Assembly (NCBI RefSeq): GCF_029227915.1
Contig: NC_079880.1
Location: 19,778,501 to 19,842,500, forward strand
DNA length: 64,000 nt
From: Hydractinia symbiolongicarpus
Lineage: Eukaryota > Cnidaria > Hydrozoa > Anthoathecata > Hydractiniidae
Direction of reading: 5' to 3'
A program made the translations under genes and the position numbers. Below are positions 12,757-26,400 of the stretch, one piece after another; position 1 is the first letter of the stretch; each line of letters starts with the position of its first letter. The notes beneath the pieces were generated by a model. The model worked only from the letters and a program-made list of their open reading frames with translations, was not told where the DNA came from and did not search any database.

Positions 12757-15234
12757 CGAAGTGTCTGCTGCATCGGTACCGGAATCGTACATCGAAAAAC
12801 TACTGAACCAGTACCGGATTCGTAGAGTTAAAACTGCTGCACCAGTAATGAACCTTTACTACCGGACCCCATATTTGTAAATCTAGTGCACCGGTACAGG
12901 ATCTTAACTTAATTCCTAGCTTTCTTTGTTGCCTTTTTGGACGAGGATTATCAAAATAAAGTAAGGAAAAATAACGTGTTTTATGCAGCGATAACTACTG
13001 TTTCTTTTTTGCGAAAAAACAATCTACAAAGTTCGTTGTTTTAGCAATCAATCGAGTAAAAAATAAATATAATAAAAAAATATAAGTTCGCAAACAACAA
13101 TTGGTTAAAAGGTATAAACATAACGGAATGCTTGTTTAAACTTGACTGGAGTTTAGAAATTTAAAATTGTGAGAAGCTCCGTTCGCAGCGATCAGGCGAC
13201 TAGAAACGCGCCATTATGTCTATACCTTTTTCATCTCTTAATATGTTAAGAGCAGTTTGGGTATCTTTGAAAAAAAAACTGATATCCAGCATGCTCCATT
13301 AGATATTCACGACTTTGTCTGTATTCGTCGTCATCTTCAAATTCCATTGGGTCTCTTAGTGCTTTTAATACATTTTTGTTGCAATTCTTTGTCTTCACTG
13401 GTTAATACTAGTGGCCTGTTATGTTAGCATACGCCATTTGTTGAAAAAGGGACAACAGTGATTCAACTTTCGCTTGAGTAACGCCCATTTTCGCGACAGT
13501 GACTTCTCTTTTAAATGCCTTTAATGCGTGGAAGAGACATATTAATACTTTTACACCAGGAAATGTAACTTTTATTAGTTCTCTTTTATTCAAATCCTTG
13601 TCCGCCATAACCACGCAAAGATTCTCTGAGGAAGGATTGTTTTGTTTAAAAGTTTCCAAAAACCAGGACAATGTTTCCTTATCTTCCATAGCAAGAAGTG
13701 CCACTCCAACAATTTTTACTTTGCCTCATCGAATCTTCCACTAACATGATGTAAACTGGAATTCTTAGCTCAGTTAGTTTATAGGTAGCATCAACACAAA
13801 TCAATTCTGGATATGCTTCATACGCATCCTTCATTTCCTCATCTTGAAAAATAAACCCTTGAAATTGTCGTTAACGTCACTGCATAAATGAACTGAGGAA
13901 TCTAGAAAAAAATGCGAGGAATGGTAAACACACAAAAATACTATCTCAGTGAGCGCTATTGACGTCGTCGTTTTAACCTTAACGACGGCCTCAAAATAAA
14001 AGCAAAGTGACAGGGCTGTAGATAATCGTCATTTACTGTATTTATCACATAACACAGTTTCAATTCCATCTAAATCATTGCGGCTTTTTCCTTTCTTCGC
14101 TTCCTGAGCCATATTAGAGATATTTTTCAGCAAAATAACCTTCTTCGTTTCGGACATAATTTTTTTGCTGCAACACTTTTTTGTTGACATCCATCTTCAG
14201 GAGGTCTTTCATCTTTTCTTTTTCATCGTCATTTAGCTTTCTCTGGTTAGGTAAATGCCTGTAAAAGCTCCTAGAGGTAACAAAAAAATAATTTATATTA
14301 TGATTTTAATCTTGTTATATATTCAATGAAACTATATAACTATTAATAAAGGTAGATGAGTCTCGGATAAGTGATGATTAGAATTGCCTACCCTATTTAA
14401 TTCGTGATTATGGTCTGCCTGAAATTCTTTGACTTCTAAAAATTGTCCAGACTCATATACTCCCAAAGCGAACGAAAACTTGCGGTCTTGCTTTATAGTA
14501 CTAAAGGAATTATAAAAAAATAATGTAAACAAAATACGTACTGAACAGCTCGTTGTCCACAGCCTTTTCCTTTGAATTTTCTTCCACCATGAACACAAGC
14601 ATATTTTAATTCATAGTACTGAAGCTTGGGTTTTATTATTTTCGTTAATCTTTTTTGTGAAGCCTTAACAGTTCGACTATCTCTAACGTAGACATCAAAA
14701 AAATTCTTCTCTAATTTTGTTTTCAATTCTTGAAAAGTCGAAATTTTTTCCCCAACAACAAAAGTAATCGACGTAGTGAATTTATGCCTATCGAGATGCC
14801 GTATCAAAACTATATAATTCTTCAGCGAAAAAGAATATCTTCTCCGCGTATGAAAGCAGTACAGCTGGTTTCTTCAAGAAAACTTCAAGCTTCTTGTTAT
14901 CTAGGCTCTTACTTATTTAATATGTAAGGGTTTGTATCCACGAAATAAAAACCAGGCTTTTGCTTCTTTGAAACGAAACGTTCCAAACGGTCAAGGGATT
15001 AAACATGTATTTCGCAAGAACCTCTCTAGGTTGATTTTTCAGGGTATGAAAAATTACTATTTCTAGTAATACTTATTTTATCGTCTTCGTTGTCAAAATA
15101 AAATTTTACACAAAAAACTAGGAAGTTTGCTGAAAAATCCTGTGCCGGTTCACTAGCTGTGAGCCGGAGAATTCCGGTACCGGTTCAGTAGTTTTTCGAT
15201 GTACTATTCCGGTACCGGTGCAGCAGACACTTCG
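12757..15234 (-). mobile_element. Mutator-like DNA transposon (MULE), 2,478 bp, decayed
   Basis: The ends are inverted repeats of about 60 bp starting CGAAGTGTCTGCTGC and containing ACATCGAAAAACTACTGAAC, with about four mismatches. The element is flanked on both sides by the same 9-bp sequence AAAATGAAA (12748-12756 and 15235-15243), the target duplication length typical of Mutator-like elements. Inside, on the minus strand, are remains of a ZSWIM-type MULE transposase. Its right part, from 14714 on, is repeated at 20825-21345 because the tandem duplication starts inside it. The coding part has at least two frameshifts, so the copy is dead. Confidence 0.88.
13385..14807 (-). pseudogene. ZSWIM-like MULE transposase, frameshifted
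   Basis: Reading down the minus strand: a FAR1-like N-terminal domain (14807-14550, motif YACVHGGRKFKGKG), a probable ~50-bp intron, its second half ending ADHNHEL (about 14395), then a frame with KGKSRNDLDGIETVLCDKY (about 14095-14040). Next come PELICVDATYKL (about 13800, first catalytic Asp) and a block with VVMADKD and ICLFHALKAFKREVT (13704-13408, second Asp). The order matches ZSWIM1/ZSWIM3-type proteins and their parent transposons. One-base frame breaks lie near 14170 (an A7 run) and 13725. The third acidic residue and a SWIM finger were not found, so the copy is also truncated or too decayed to read. Confidence 0.8.
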
Positions 15235-15529
15235 AAAATGAAAGTGTGTGGACAAATCAAGGGATAGGTATATTTCGTTTGTTTTGGGTTTGTATTAGTC
15301 ATTTGTTTATCTATATTAACTGGGTCAAGGTTTTATTTTTTATATATTCAATTTTTACGTTTCTCTTAGGCAAAAAGTTTATTAGTGCAAAAGCCCATTA
15401 ATTTAGTCAGCTACAAAATGGCAGCACAACTGTGTTTTCTGACCTAACATGCAGAGATGATAGATGTGCATATTTTACATGGCTAGCCTCACAAATATCG
15501 AGGGATATACCCTGTCTATTATTTCCAGA

Positions 15530-15801
15530 AGGGGCCATGGCGTAGATGGAGAGTCCTAGAGTATTTAATGCTCATTTTGAGCTACGCAGACCCAATTAGA
15601 GCCCGCGCTCTACTAGACAACTCCCGGCAACATCCAACGGCCCACACAGTGTGCCATCTTCCCAATTTCCCTCACATGGCTTGGGTTAACCCAGGGCTAT
15701 GGTAACATTCACTCGCCCATGTTGAATCGCCGTCAAGAGGAATCGAACCCCGGTCTTCCGCACAGAGTACGAGAGCTATAACCACTAATCTACGGCGCCA
15801 C
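15530..15801 (-). mobile_element. tRNA-derived SINE (copy 1)
   Basis: Read on the minus strand from 15801, the first ~75 bases resemble a tRNA: GGCGCCG at the 5' end, an A box TAGATTAGTGG (15782-15792), a perfect B box GGTTCGATTCC (15739-15749) and a closing GACGGCG. A ~195-bp unrelated body follows. This is the layout of a polymerase III SINE. The 3' boundary and target duplication are not clear. Confidence 0.8.
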
Positions 15802-17345
15802 ATCGATTATCGTGTTGCTTACAGACATGAATTTATAAGAAATCATATGGTCTTCGAATTTTTCTATCTTATATAAATTTTTTTGGGTGATAAATTTGAA
15901 TATGCCATTCATTTTTCTCAAAAGTTTCTAGTTTCCTTTTTCAATATAATGTTATTAATCTGGATCTGAGAATACAACGAGAAACATTTACCATAATTTA
16001 TTCTTGTAATGTCGAGCGGTGGTAGTGAAAGAGTTCTGAAAAGAACTGTTTTTTATATCTTATATATTCGATAAATAGCTGTAATAAAATTCCACAAATA
16101 ATAAATTGAGAGTACAACGACAAAATAGCACCTTCCTTCTTCTCCACAAAATTTAAATGAGAACAATAAGCTCGTGCGCGTTGCATTTCGGGCAGTATGG
16201 GACCGGCCCACACTTTTCCATGGGGTTACACACAAAAGCATTGAAAAAACCCAGAAAAACGCCTGCAACCCCCTTACATATACGGTGCTTTTTGGCAACT
16301 CGGCACCGTCTTGAATACAACATTCTCTGTTATCTGCAGGCTAGAAACCAGCTAGCTAACAAATTCTTTATATATATATAATCCACAATATTTCATCCAT
16401 TGCAGAAAAATTGACAATGAACAAGACAAATTTTACCTAAGTAATAGACAAAGTATATATAACTTAAATAATCATAACAGCAGAATTTTCATATATAATG
16501 GGGCTTTACCTTTATTGAACAATTAATTACCAGGTTTTTCACGATAGCCCAGAAACATAAACATAAGTTATTTCCTTAGTCTATTGTTTATGGGAAAAGT
16601 GTGTTTTGTTTATTATCAATGCTTCTCCCTTACATGGTCAAATTTGTTTTAGATACTTTGGTAATATGCCATACATTAGAGTAATACACTGCTGACATTG
16701 AGTCTTTTTTAAAAAGTAAGGCTATGAGGGGGAGATGGCGGTAACAAGCAGAAAACGCTTCCTATGCCTCTGTTACAAAATTGGAATTTTGAATGAGGCA
16801 AAACCAATTAAAATAAAAAAGAGTTTGTGCATCAAATATTAATTGCACTAGGTGCGCAAGCACTACAAATTTTGGGCCAACAGGAAGGTCATTTCTTCTT
16901 AAAAAAACTTGACCTAAACATCCAAAACAACCCCAACATTCTCTCTAGGGCTCTTGCAACCATTATTTTACATAACTGTCAGGCATTCTGCATTTTTTTT
17001 TTTCAAATGGCTAATGGTTTATCTCTAACTAAAACCTGTGCATTGTGAGCTATATTATATTTTATATTTTATTTTAATTTCAAATAGTAACTGTTTGATA
17101 TTTTATGTGACAAAAAAAGAGCTTTGCGAACAAAGCGAAATTGTGGAGCACGTTTGCTACACGAGAATTATTGAGATTCTCAAAATTTCAATAGAAAAAA
17201 AATCATATAAAATCAGTGTAAAGAAATAGGACTGATATTTTTGCACATAAAGCTAGGGTATTTTTTTTTCTAATAAAACAAATAAGTTTGGACCGAGGGG
17301 TTAAAGTATAAGTTTAGTAAAAAATGCAATAAGTACGGCTCGTAC

Positions 17346-17377
17346 TCCCCCCCCACCCCCGGGTTTTGACCCCCCCG
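17346..17377. repeat. C-rich homopolymer tracts (copy 1)
   Basis: Two runs of C flank GGGTTTTGA. On the minus strand this gives G runs that could form a four-stranded structure. The same place in copy 2 is longer (23449-23487), so the tract is unstable. Confidence 0.7.
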
Positions 17378-20300
17378 TCTTTTGGTCCGGATTATACGTC
17401 CGCCGAACTTGAACACACAAAGAGCAATATGCCGTGAACAAGACACGGTAGTCGGCATTTTAGACACTTATATTTTACAGACCCAAAATATGCCTTATTT
17501 TTTTGTATTATAGCTAATTATTGTATAAATAATTAATTAATTATTTTGCAATTTTGCTTCTAATACTATTATAGTTGTATTTTAATGAAACATAATAGTA
17601 TTAAAACGGTTTTCTTCTTTTGAAATAATTTACTGCTAGTCCTGTTTCTAATCGACTTTACTGGTGTATTTTAAGCTTTTTTGTTGCTGTGCTTTTTCTG
17701 GAGATTTTAGTTGGATTGGAAAGCTCCTGTGTAAGGTACCCTTTCCTAAAGAAATATTGAAGTAATTTGTACAATTATTACGCGCCGAGCTGTGTTTTAT
17801 TTTATTGTTTCTAAGAAGATGTAAGAATACAATATTATCAATTTTAATTGGTTTTATCCAAATCAAGGTAAGGCTTAATCACACGAAAGGTAGCTAGAGC
17901 TCAGTTTTGTATAAAAGAATTGAAAGTAATTTGTAGAATGCATATGGAGAAGCTGTATTACTACCTAACTGATAGCCAGATATAGGAAAACCTGTAGCTA
18001 GGGCACAGACAAAACAAATAGCTCTGGGCGCTAGAGTGAGCTGACCAACCTTTTTTATCACAGTTTTTTATTTATTATATAAGTAACCTGTTACAGTAAC
18101 TAAAAAAAATATCCACCTTTGCTATCAAACCAACAGCAATGTAATTCTCAATAGAAATTAGTTCTCCGTACACCCTCCCTGAGAACAAGGTTTAAAACGA
18201 TATTAAAACTGTCATTAAACAGAACTTCAAGGATGCCCGAGCCACACACGTCCTCTAAACGGCGTGGGCATCTTCGAAACTGCTTGTAATTTTAGAACAA
18301 GGCGTTTTTGGGCAAGTTTAGCGTTTAGCAAAAAAATTGAAGTATTATCCCGAAAAAACCTGCATAGACCATAAAATAAACTATGTGGTAGTAAAGTTCT
18401 TAAAAGAACTGTTTTTGATGGTTTTTGATAAAATTTACTTGATAAATAACTTTTAAACTTTATTAACTTCTTTCACTTAAAGCATTTTTTTCCAACTATC
18501 GTCCACAAGGTATGTTACAAGGAAATGAATTTTGGAAATGCTCCAGGCAAGTTCGGGAAAGTGCGGGCGGTTTTGAAAGACAATTACTAATTTAATTGCA
18601 AAATGTGCCCGAACTCGCCCTTATATATGTGGCCGTTTGCAGCTTATTGACACCCTCTTATTTTAGAATATTCTCAGGAATAATAGACCAAGAGAAATTA
18701 CATCACAGTTTCTTGTCCACTGCCCATGTGTGTTTGAGAACAACCCACATAACAAAGTTCATTATTTTTTAAATTATTTGTGTAAAAATTACTATTTCAT
18801 TCACGATAAACCAATTGTCAGTCATTTCATTCATCCAACAAAGAATCCTATCCAAGGTGCTTTTCTATTAGTGCTGAATTTAATAATTGTCATGATTCAG
18901 CATAGTTTTTAAAAGGGTCTGATTGCAAAATATGATTGCCATAGTTCAGCACTTGTAATATTTTTGTATTTGTGAACTCAGCTTCTAAAACACACACAAG
19001 AGACATTATAATTTCCTCTTGGTGATTACATTAATGTTGGTTGAAAAAAACTGAATGATGAGAAGCATATGTTTTTGAATGGGTCTAGGACAATAAACTT
19101 ATTTAATTTCCCTTGGCCTTGCATCAATCAAATTCTGAAAAAATAAACACTTCTAAAATGATTTTGTCAGATTTGGAAACTGTTGGTATGGTTGGAACTT
19201 TGCATATAAAATTAGGAAAGTTGCCAAATTCTTTAGTTTTTTTCTTTTATACTTTTCCGAATTAGCCTTAATTATTTATGAGATGAAAAACAGTGCTTTC
19301 AATTCCATTGACTTGGCCATCCCTTAAAGGCACTGGAAGCTTCACTATATGAAAATGTTTTCTTTTTCTTTAAGATTGTGTACAATGGGAGTGAGTGATG
19401 TAATCTTCTAATGCGTGTGGTGAAAAGAAGGCGAAACCGTTATTGTTTTTCTGCCCAAATTTGAAGCTATTTAATAAATCTTGATAAAGTTAAAAAACTG
19501 TTTTGATTTGTTTGCTTTGGTTTTAATTGTTTCCCGTGAGTTTTCGAAATTTGTTCCAGCAGATTCTGTGGCTTCTACTGCCGGTATTTTTACGTGAAAA
19601 AAATACTGTTTTTTTGTGAGGTCATTTACGAAATCGTTAACGTTAGGACCAACTTCTGCGGGTTGTACAACTCGATGTATTACATATCTTTCGGAATACT
19701 GCTAAAAGTGTAATTTTGTATTGCGCTCTTTACTTTTATCATTCTGTGGGAAAAGGCGGTACAAAGTTTTAACACGCGTTATTCGTTTTTGTTAGTTTCG
19801 CGTAATCTAATTTTCTCGCACATTTTGAAAAGAATATCCCACGCACATCAAATACTCGCGCAGTCTTTTCGCAAAAAAAAAAAACTGTTTTTGCGCAACG
19901 AATTGTTCTGCAGATCGTTCATTTTCCTACCTCGTCCCCAGGGTTCTTCTATATGATATTCAATTTTGATGTATTTCGGAAGATGTTAGCGCCAAAGAAA
20001 CAAGAAGCGCTAGGGACAAAGTATTGAATAGTTTAATATTGCTTGCAAGTTTCGAAAATGAAAGTGGGTTGATATGATATTTCCCGTTTTTCCTTTTTTT
20101 TAATAAATACAAGTTTCGCATGGAAAGTTTCATAGTTTAGTGGATCTGTTATTTTAATAGCGCAAGATTATGAAAGTTTTCTAGCATATATTTTATCTAC
20201 ATTATAACTAGCTAAAATAACACTCTACAAACATTAGAAAGACAGTATTTGCCTATTGTAGCAAAAACATCTCATAACACTGTCCATCAAATCAAATTAC

Positions 20301-20824
20301 CAGAAAATAGGATATTTTTAAGCTGAAATTATTGATTTAAAAAGTATTCCACTTCACATCTGCTTGTAATTTAAAATTTCGCAAAAAAACGTTCTTCATC
20401 CAAATTAACTGAGAGCTAATCTTCTCCAGAAAAGACTTTTTAGCTCCACATCTCCACACATATACCAGCAACATCGCGCTACAAAATTTCACTGATTACC
20501 GTTCAGCATGGGAGTAAATCTCTTCACAATTAATTAGTTGCACAAATATATTGAATTTCTTGTTATGTTGTTTAGTATTTTATTTTTGTTGCAAAAATTA
20601 TTATTTTTATTAAAAAATTAAGCTTCATTTGATTATGTTTTTAACGTTTTTTCACAGGGCCTTCCCCAGAATGAAATATTTTCGACGTATGTTATTAACT
20701 AGCCGTCTAGTTGTGTCTGTAACATGCTAGAAGCAACTGAACGTAATTAGACGCCTAATGAGCACCAAGCCTAAACAATCCTAAAAACAGCACAGCCTTT
20801 AACAGCCTTTGACATTGGATTATT

Positions 20825-21345
20825 ATTTTGTTTTCAATTCTTGAAAAGTCGAAATTTTTTCCCCAACAACAAAAGTAATCGACGTAGTGAATTTATGCCT
20901 ATCGAGATGCCGTATCAAAACTATATAATTCTTCAGCGAAAAAGAATATCTTCTCCGCGTATGAAAGCAGTACAGCTGGTTTCTTCAAGAAAACTTCAAG
21001 CTTCTTGTTATCTAGGCTCTTACTTATTTAATATGTAAGGGTTTGTATCCACGAAATAAAAACCAGGCTTTTGCTTCTTTGAAACGAAACGTTCCAAACG
21101 GTCAAGGGATTAAACATGTATTTCGCAAGAACCTCTCTAGGTTGATTTTTCAGGGTATGAAAAATTACTATTTCTAGTAATACTTATTTTATCGTCTTCG
21201 TTGTCAAAATAAAATTTTACACAAAAAACTAGGAAGTTTGCTGAAAAATCCTGTGCCGGTTCACTAGCTGTGAGCCGGAGAATTCCGGTACCGGTTCAGT
21301 AGTTTTTCGATGTACTATTCCGGTACCGGTGCAGCAGACACTTCG
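20825..21345 (-). mobile_element. Truncated right end of the MULE
   Basis: 521 bp of the Mutator-like element, from inside the transposase to the terminal CGAAGTGTCTGCTGC repeat (on the minus strand), followed by the right-hand AAAATGAAA. There is no left end and no matching target duplication on the left, as expected if this copy arose by duplication and not by transposition. Confidence 0.9.
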
Positions 21346-21640
21346 AAAATGAAAGTGTGTGGACAAATCAAGGGATAGGTATATTTCGTTTGTTTTGGGT
21401 TTGTATTAGTCATTTGTTTATCTATATTAACTGGGTCAAGGTTTTATTTTTTATATATTCAATTTTTACGTTTCTCTTAGGCAAAAAGTTTATTAGTGCA
21501 AAAGCCCATTAATTTAGTCAGCTACAAAATGGCAGCACAACTGTGTTTTCTGACCTAACATGCAGAGATGATAGATGTGCATATTTTACATGGCTAGCCT
21601 CACAAATATCGAGGGATATACCCTGTCTATTATTTCCAGA

Positions 21641-21912
21641 AGGGGCCATGGCGTAGATGGAGAGTCCTAGAGTATTTAATGCTCATTTTGAGCTACGCAG
21701 ACCCAATTAGAGCCCGCGCTCTACTAGACAACTCCCGGCAACATCCAACGGCCCACACAGTGTGCCATCTTCCCAATTTCCCTCACATGGCTTGGGTTAA
21801 CCCAGGGCTATGGTAACATTCACTCGCCCATGTTGAATCGCCGTCAAGAGGAATCGAACCCCGGTCTTCCGCACAGAGTACGAGAGCTATAACCACTAAT
21901 CTACGGCGCCAC
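21641..21912 (-). mobile_element. tRNA-derived SINE (copy 2)
   Basis: Same SINE as in copy 1, carried along by the segmental duplication and not an independent insertion: A box at 21893-21903, B box at 21850-21860, and identical flanks. Confidence 0.8.
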
Positions 21913-23448
21913 ATCGATTATCGTGTTGCTTACAGACATGAATTTATAAGAAATCATATGGTCTTCGAATTTTTCTATCTTATATAAATTTTTTTGGGTG
22001 ATAAATTTGAATATGCCATTCATTTTTCTCAAAAGTTTCTAGTTTCCTTTTTCAATATAATGTTATTAATCTGGATCTGAGAATACAACGAGAAACATTT
22101 ACCATAATTTATTCTTGTAATGTCGAGCGGTGGTAGTGAAAGAGTTCTGAAAAGAACTGTTTTTTATATCTTATATATTCGATAAATAGCTGTAATAAAA
22201 TTCCACAAATAATAAATTGAGAGTACAACGACAAAATAGCACCTTCCTTCTTCTCCACAAAATTTAAATGAGAACAATAAGCTCGTGCGCGTTGCATTTC
22301 GGGCAGTATGGGACCGGCCCACACTTTTCCATGGGGTTACACACAAAAGCATTGAAAAAACCCAGAAAAACGCCTGCAACCCCCTTACATATACGGTGCT
22401 TTTTGGCAACTCGGCACCGTCTTGAATACAACATTCTCTGTTATCTGCAGGCTAGAAACCAGCTAGCTAACAAATTCTTTATATATATATAATCCACAAT
22501 ATTTCATCCATTGCAGAAAAATTGACAATGAACAAGACAAATTTTACCTAAGTAATAGACAAAGTATATATAACTTAAATAATCATAACAGCAGAATTTT
22601 CATATATAATGGGGCTTTACCTTTATTGAACAATTAATTACCAGGTTTTTCACGATAGCCCAGAAACATAAACATAAGTTATTTCCTTAGTCTATTGTTT
22701 ATGGGAAAAGTGTGTTTTGTTTATTATCAATTCTTCTCCCTTACATGGTCAAATTTGTTTTAGATACTTTGGTAATAAGCCATACATTAGAGTAATACAC
22801 TGCTGACATTGAGTCTTTTTTTAAAAAGTAAGGCTATGAGGGGGGAGATGGCGGTAACAAGCAGAAAACGCTTGCTATGCCCCTGTTACAAAATTGGAAT
22901 TTTGAATGAGGCAAAACCAATTAAAATAAAAAAGAGTTTGTGCATCAAATATTAATTGCACTAGGTGCGCAAGCACTACAAATTTTGGGCCGTTTCTTCT
23001 TAAAAAAACTTGACCTAAACATCCAAAACAACCCCAACATTCTCTCTAGGGCTCTTGCAACCATTATTTTACATAACTGTCAGGCATTCTGCATTTTTTT
23101 TTTTTCAAATGGCTAATGGTTTATCTCTAACTAAAACCTGTGCATTGTGAGCTATATTATATTTTATATTTTATTTTAATTTCAAATAGTAACTGTTTGA
23201 TATTTTATGTGACAAAAAAAGAGCTTTGCGAACAAAGCGAAATTGTGGAGCACGTTTGCTACACGAGAATTATTGAGATTCTCAAAATTTCAATAGAAAA
23301 AAAATCATATAAAATCAGTGTAAAGAAATAGGACTGATATTTTTGCACATAAAGCTAGGGTATTTTTTTTTCTAATAAAACAAATAAGTTTGGACCGAGG
23401 GGTTAAAGTATAAGTTTAGTAAAAAATGCAATAAGTACGGCTCGTACT

Positions 23449-23487
23449 CCCCCCCCCCCCCCCCCCGGGTTTTGACCCCCCCCCCCC
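23449..23487. repeat. C-rich homopolymer tracts (copy 2, expanded)
   Basis: Counterpart of 17346-17377 with both C runs longer (about 18 and 14). This is the largest local length difference between the copies apart from the 12-bp loss. Sequencing error in the homopolymer is possible. Confidence 0.7.
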
Positions 23488-26400
23488 GTCTTTTGGTCCG
23501 GATTATACGTCCGCCGAACTTGAACACACAAAGAGCAATATGCCGTGAACAAGACACGGTAGTCGGCATTTTAGACACTTATATTTTACAGACCCAAAAT
23601 ATGCCTTATTTTTTTGTATTATAGCTAATTATTGTATAAATAATTAATTAATTATTTTGCAATTTTGCTTCTAATACTATTATAGTTGTATTTTAATGAA
23701 ACATAATAGTATTAAAACGGTTTTCTTCTTTTGAAATAATTTACTGCTAGTCCTGTTTCTAATCGACTTTACTGGTGTATTTTAAGCTTTTTTGTTGCTG
23801 TGCTTTTTCTGGAGATTTTAGTTGGATTGGAAAGCTCCTGTGTAAGGTACCCTTTCCTAAAGAAATATTGAAGTAATTTGTACAATTATTACGCGCCGAG
23901 CTGTGTTTTATTTTATTGTTTCTAAGAAGATGTAAGAATACAATATTATCAATTTTAATTGGTTTTATCCAAATCAAGGTAAGGCTTAATCACACGAAAG
24001 GTAGCTAGAGCTCAGTTTTGTATAAAAGAATTGAAAGTAATTTGTAGAATGCATATGGAGAAGCTGTATTACTACCTAACTGATAGCCAGATATAGGAAA
24101 ACCTGTAGCTAGGGCACAGACAAAACAAATAGCTCTGGGCGCTAGAGTGAGCTGACCAACCTTTTTTATCACAGTTTTTTATTTATTATATAAGTAACCT
24201 GTTACAGTAACTAAAAAAAATATCCACCTTTGCTATCAAACCAACAGCAATGTAATTCTCAATAGAAATTAGTTCTCCGTACACCCTCCCTGAGAACAAG
24301 GTTTAAAACGATATTAAAACTGTCATTAAACAGAACTTCAAGGATGCCCGAGCCACACACGTCCTCTAAACGGCGTGGGCATCTTCGAAACTGCTTGTAA
24401 TTTTAGAACAAGGCGTTTTTGGGCAAGTTTAGCGTTTAGCAAAAAAATTGAAGTATTATCCCGAAAAAACCTGCATAGACCATAAAATAAACTATGTGGT
24501 AGTAAAGTTCTTAAAAGAACTGTTTTTGATGGTTTTTGTTAAAATTTACTTGATAAATAACTTTTAAACTTTATTAACTTCTTTCACTTAAAGCATTTTT
24601 TTCCAACTATCGTCCACAAGGTATGTTACAAGGAAATGAATTTTGGAAATGCTCCAGGCAAGTTCGGGAAAGTGCGGGCGGTTTTGAAAGACAATTACTA
24701 ATTTAATTGCAAAATGTGCCCGAACTCGCCCTTATATATGTGGCCGTTTGCAGCTTATTGACACCCTCTTATTTTAGAATATTCTCAGGAATAATAGACC
24801 AAGAGAAATTACATCACAGTTTCTTGTCCACTGCCCATGTGTGTTTGAGAACAACCCACATAACAAAGTTCATTATTTTTTAAATTATTTGTGTAAAAAT
24901 TACTATTTCATTCACGATAAACCAATTGTCAGTCATTTCATTCATCCAACAAAGAATCCTATCCAAGGTGCTTTTCTATTAGTGCTGAATTTAATAATTG
25001 TCATGATTCAGCATAGTTTTTAAAAGGGTCTGATTGCAAAATATGATTGCCATAGTTCAGCACTTGTAATATTTTTGTATTTGTGAACTCAGCTTCTAAA
25101 ACACACACAAGAGACATTATAATTTCCTCTTGGTGATTACATTAATGTTGGTTGAAAAAAACTGAATGATGAGAAGCATATGTTTTTGAATGGGTCTAGG
25201 ACAATAAACTTATTTAATTTCCCTTGGCCTTGCATCAATCAAATTCTGAAAAAATAAACACTTCTAAAATGATTTTGTCAGATTTGGAAACTGTTGGTAT
25301 GGTTGGAACTTTGCATATAAAATTAGGAAAGTTGCCAAATTCTTTAGTTTTTTTCTTTTATACTTTTCCGAATTAGCCTTAATTATTTATGAGATGAAAA
25401 ACAGTGCTTTCAATTCCATTGACTTGGCCATCCCTTAAAGGCACTGGAAGCTTCACTATATGAAAATGTTTTCTTTTTCTTTAAGATTGTGTACAATGGG
25501 AGTGAGTGATGTAATCTTCTAATGCGTGTGGTGAAAAGAAGGCGAAACCGTTATTGTTTTTCTGCCCAAATTTGAAGCTATTTAATAAATCTTGATAAAG
25601 TTAAAAAACTGTTTTGATTTGTTTGCTTTGGTTTTAATTGTTTCCCGTGAGTTTTCGAAATTTGTTCCAGCAGATTCTGTGGCTTCTACTGCCGGTATTT
25701 TTACGTGAAAAAAATACTGTTTTTTTGTGAGGTCATTTACGAAATCGTTAACGTTAGGACCAACTTCTGCGGGTTGTACAACTCGATGTATTACATATCT
25801 TTCGGAATACTGCTAAAAGTGTAATTTTGTATTGCGCTCTTTACTTTTATCATTCTGTGGGAAAAGGCGGTACAAAGTTTTAACACGCGTTATTCGTTTT
25901 TGTTAGTTTCGCGTAATCTAATTTTCTCGCACATTTTGAAAAGAATATCCCACGCACATCAAATACTCGCGCAGTCTTTTCGCAAAAAAAAAAAACTGTT
26001 TTTGCGCAACGAATTGTTCTGCAGATCGTTCATTTTCCTACCTCGTCCCCAGGGTTCTTCTATATGATATTCAATTTTGATGTATTTCGGAAGATGTTAG
26101 CGCCAAAGAAACAAGAAGCGCTAGGGACAAAGTATTGAATAGTTTAATATTGCTTGCAAGTTTCGAAAATGAAAGTGGGTTGATATGATATTTCCCGTTT
26201 TTCCTTTTTTTTAATAAATACAAGTTTCGCATGGAAAGTTTCATAGTTTAGTGGATCTGTTATTTTAATAGCGCAAGATTATGAAAGTTTTCTAGCATAT
26301 ATTTTATCTACATTATAACTAGCTAAAATAACACTCTACAAACATTAGAAAGACAGTATTTGCCTATTGTAGCAAAAACATCTCATAACACTGTCCATCA

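Larger units (their letters stand above)
14714..20824. repeat. Tandem segmental duplication, copy 1 (6,111 bp)
   Basis: This segment is repeated directly at 20825-26932. Identity is near-perfect over most of the length, with a constant offset of 6,111 bp. The left edge, at ATTTTG (14714), falls inside the MULE transposase. The right edge is GACATTGGATTAT, followed by one extra T at the junction. It holds the MULE right end, a SINE and otherwise no gene I can recognise; the small open frames in it (e.g. 15998-16381, 18730-18912) have no domain and no splice context. Confidence 0.95.

Noticed and set aside
15725-15801. Possible functional tRNA gene
   Set aside because: A and B boxes are good, but the stems do not close cleanly and a 195-bp foreign body follows, so it is a SINE head.
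15998-16381. Open frames present in both duplicate copies (15998-16381 and 22109-22492; also 18730 and 24841)
   Set aside because: Presence in both copies only reflects the young duplication. Frames overlap on opposite strands and have no domain.
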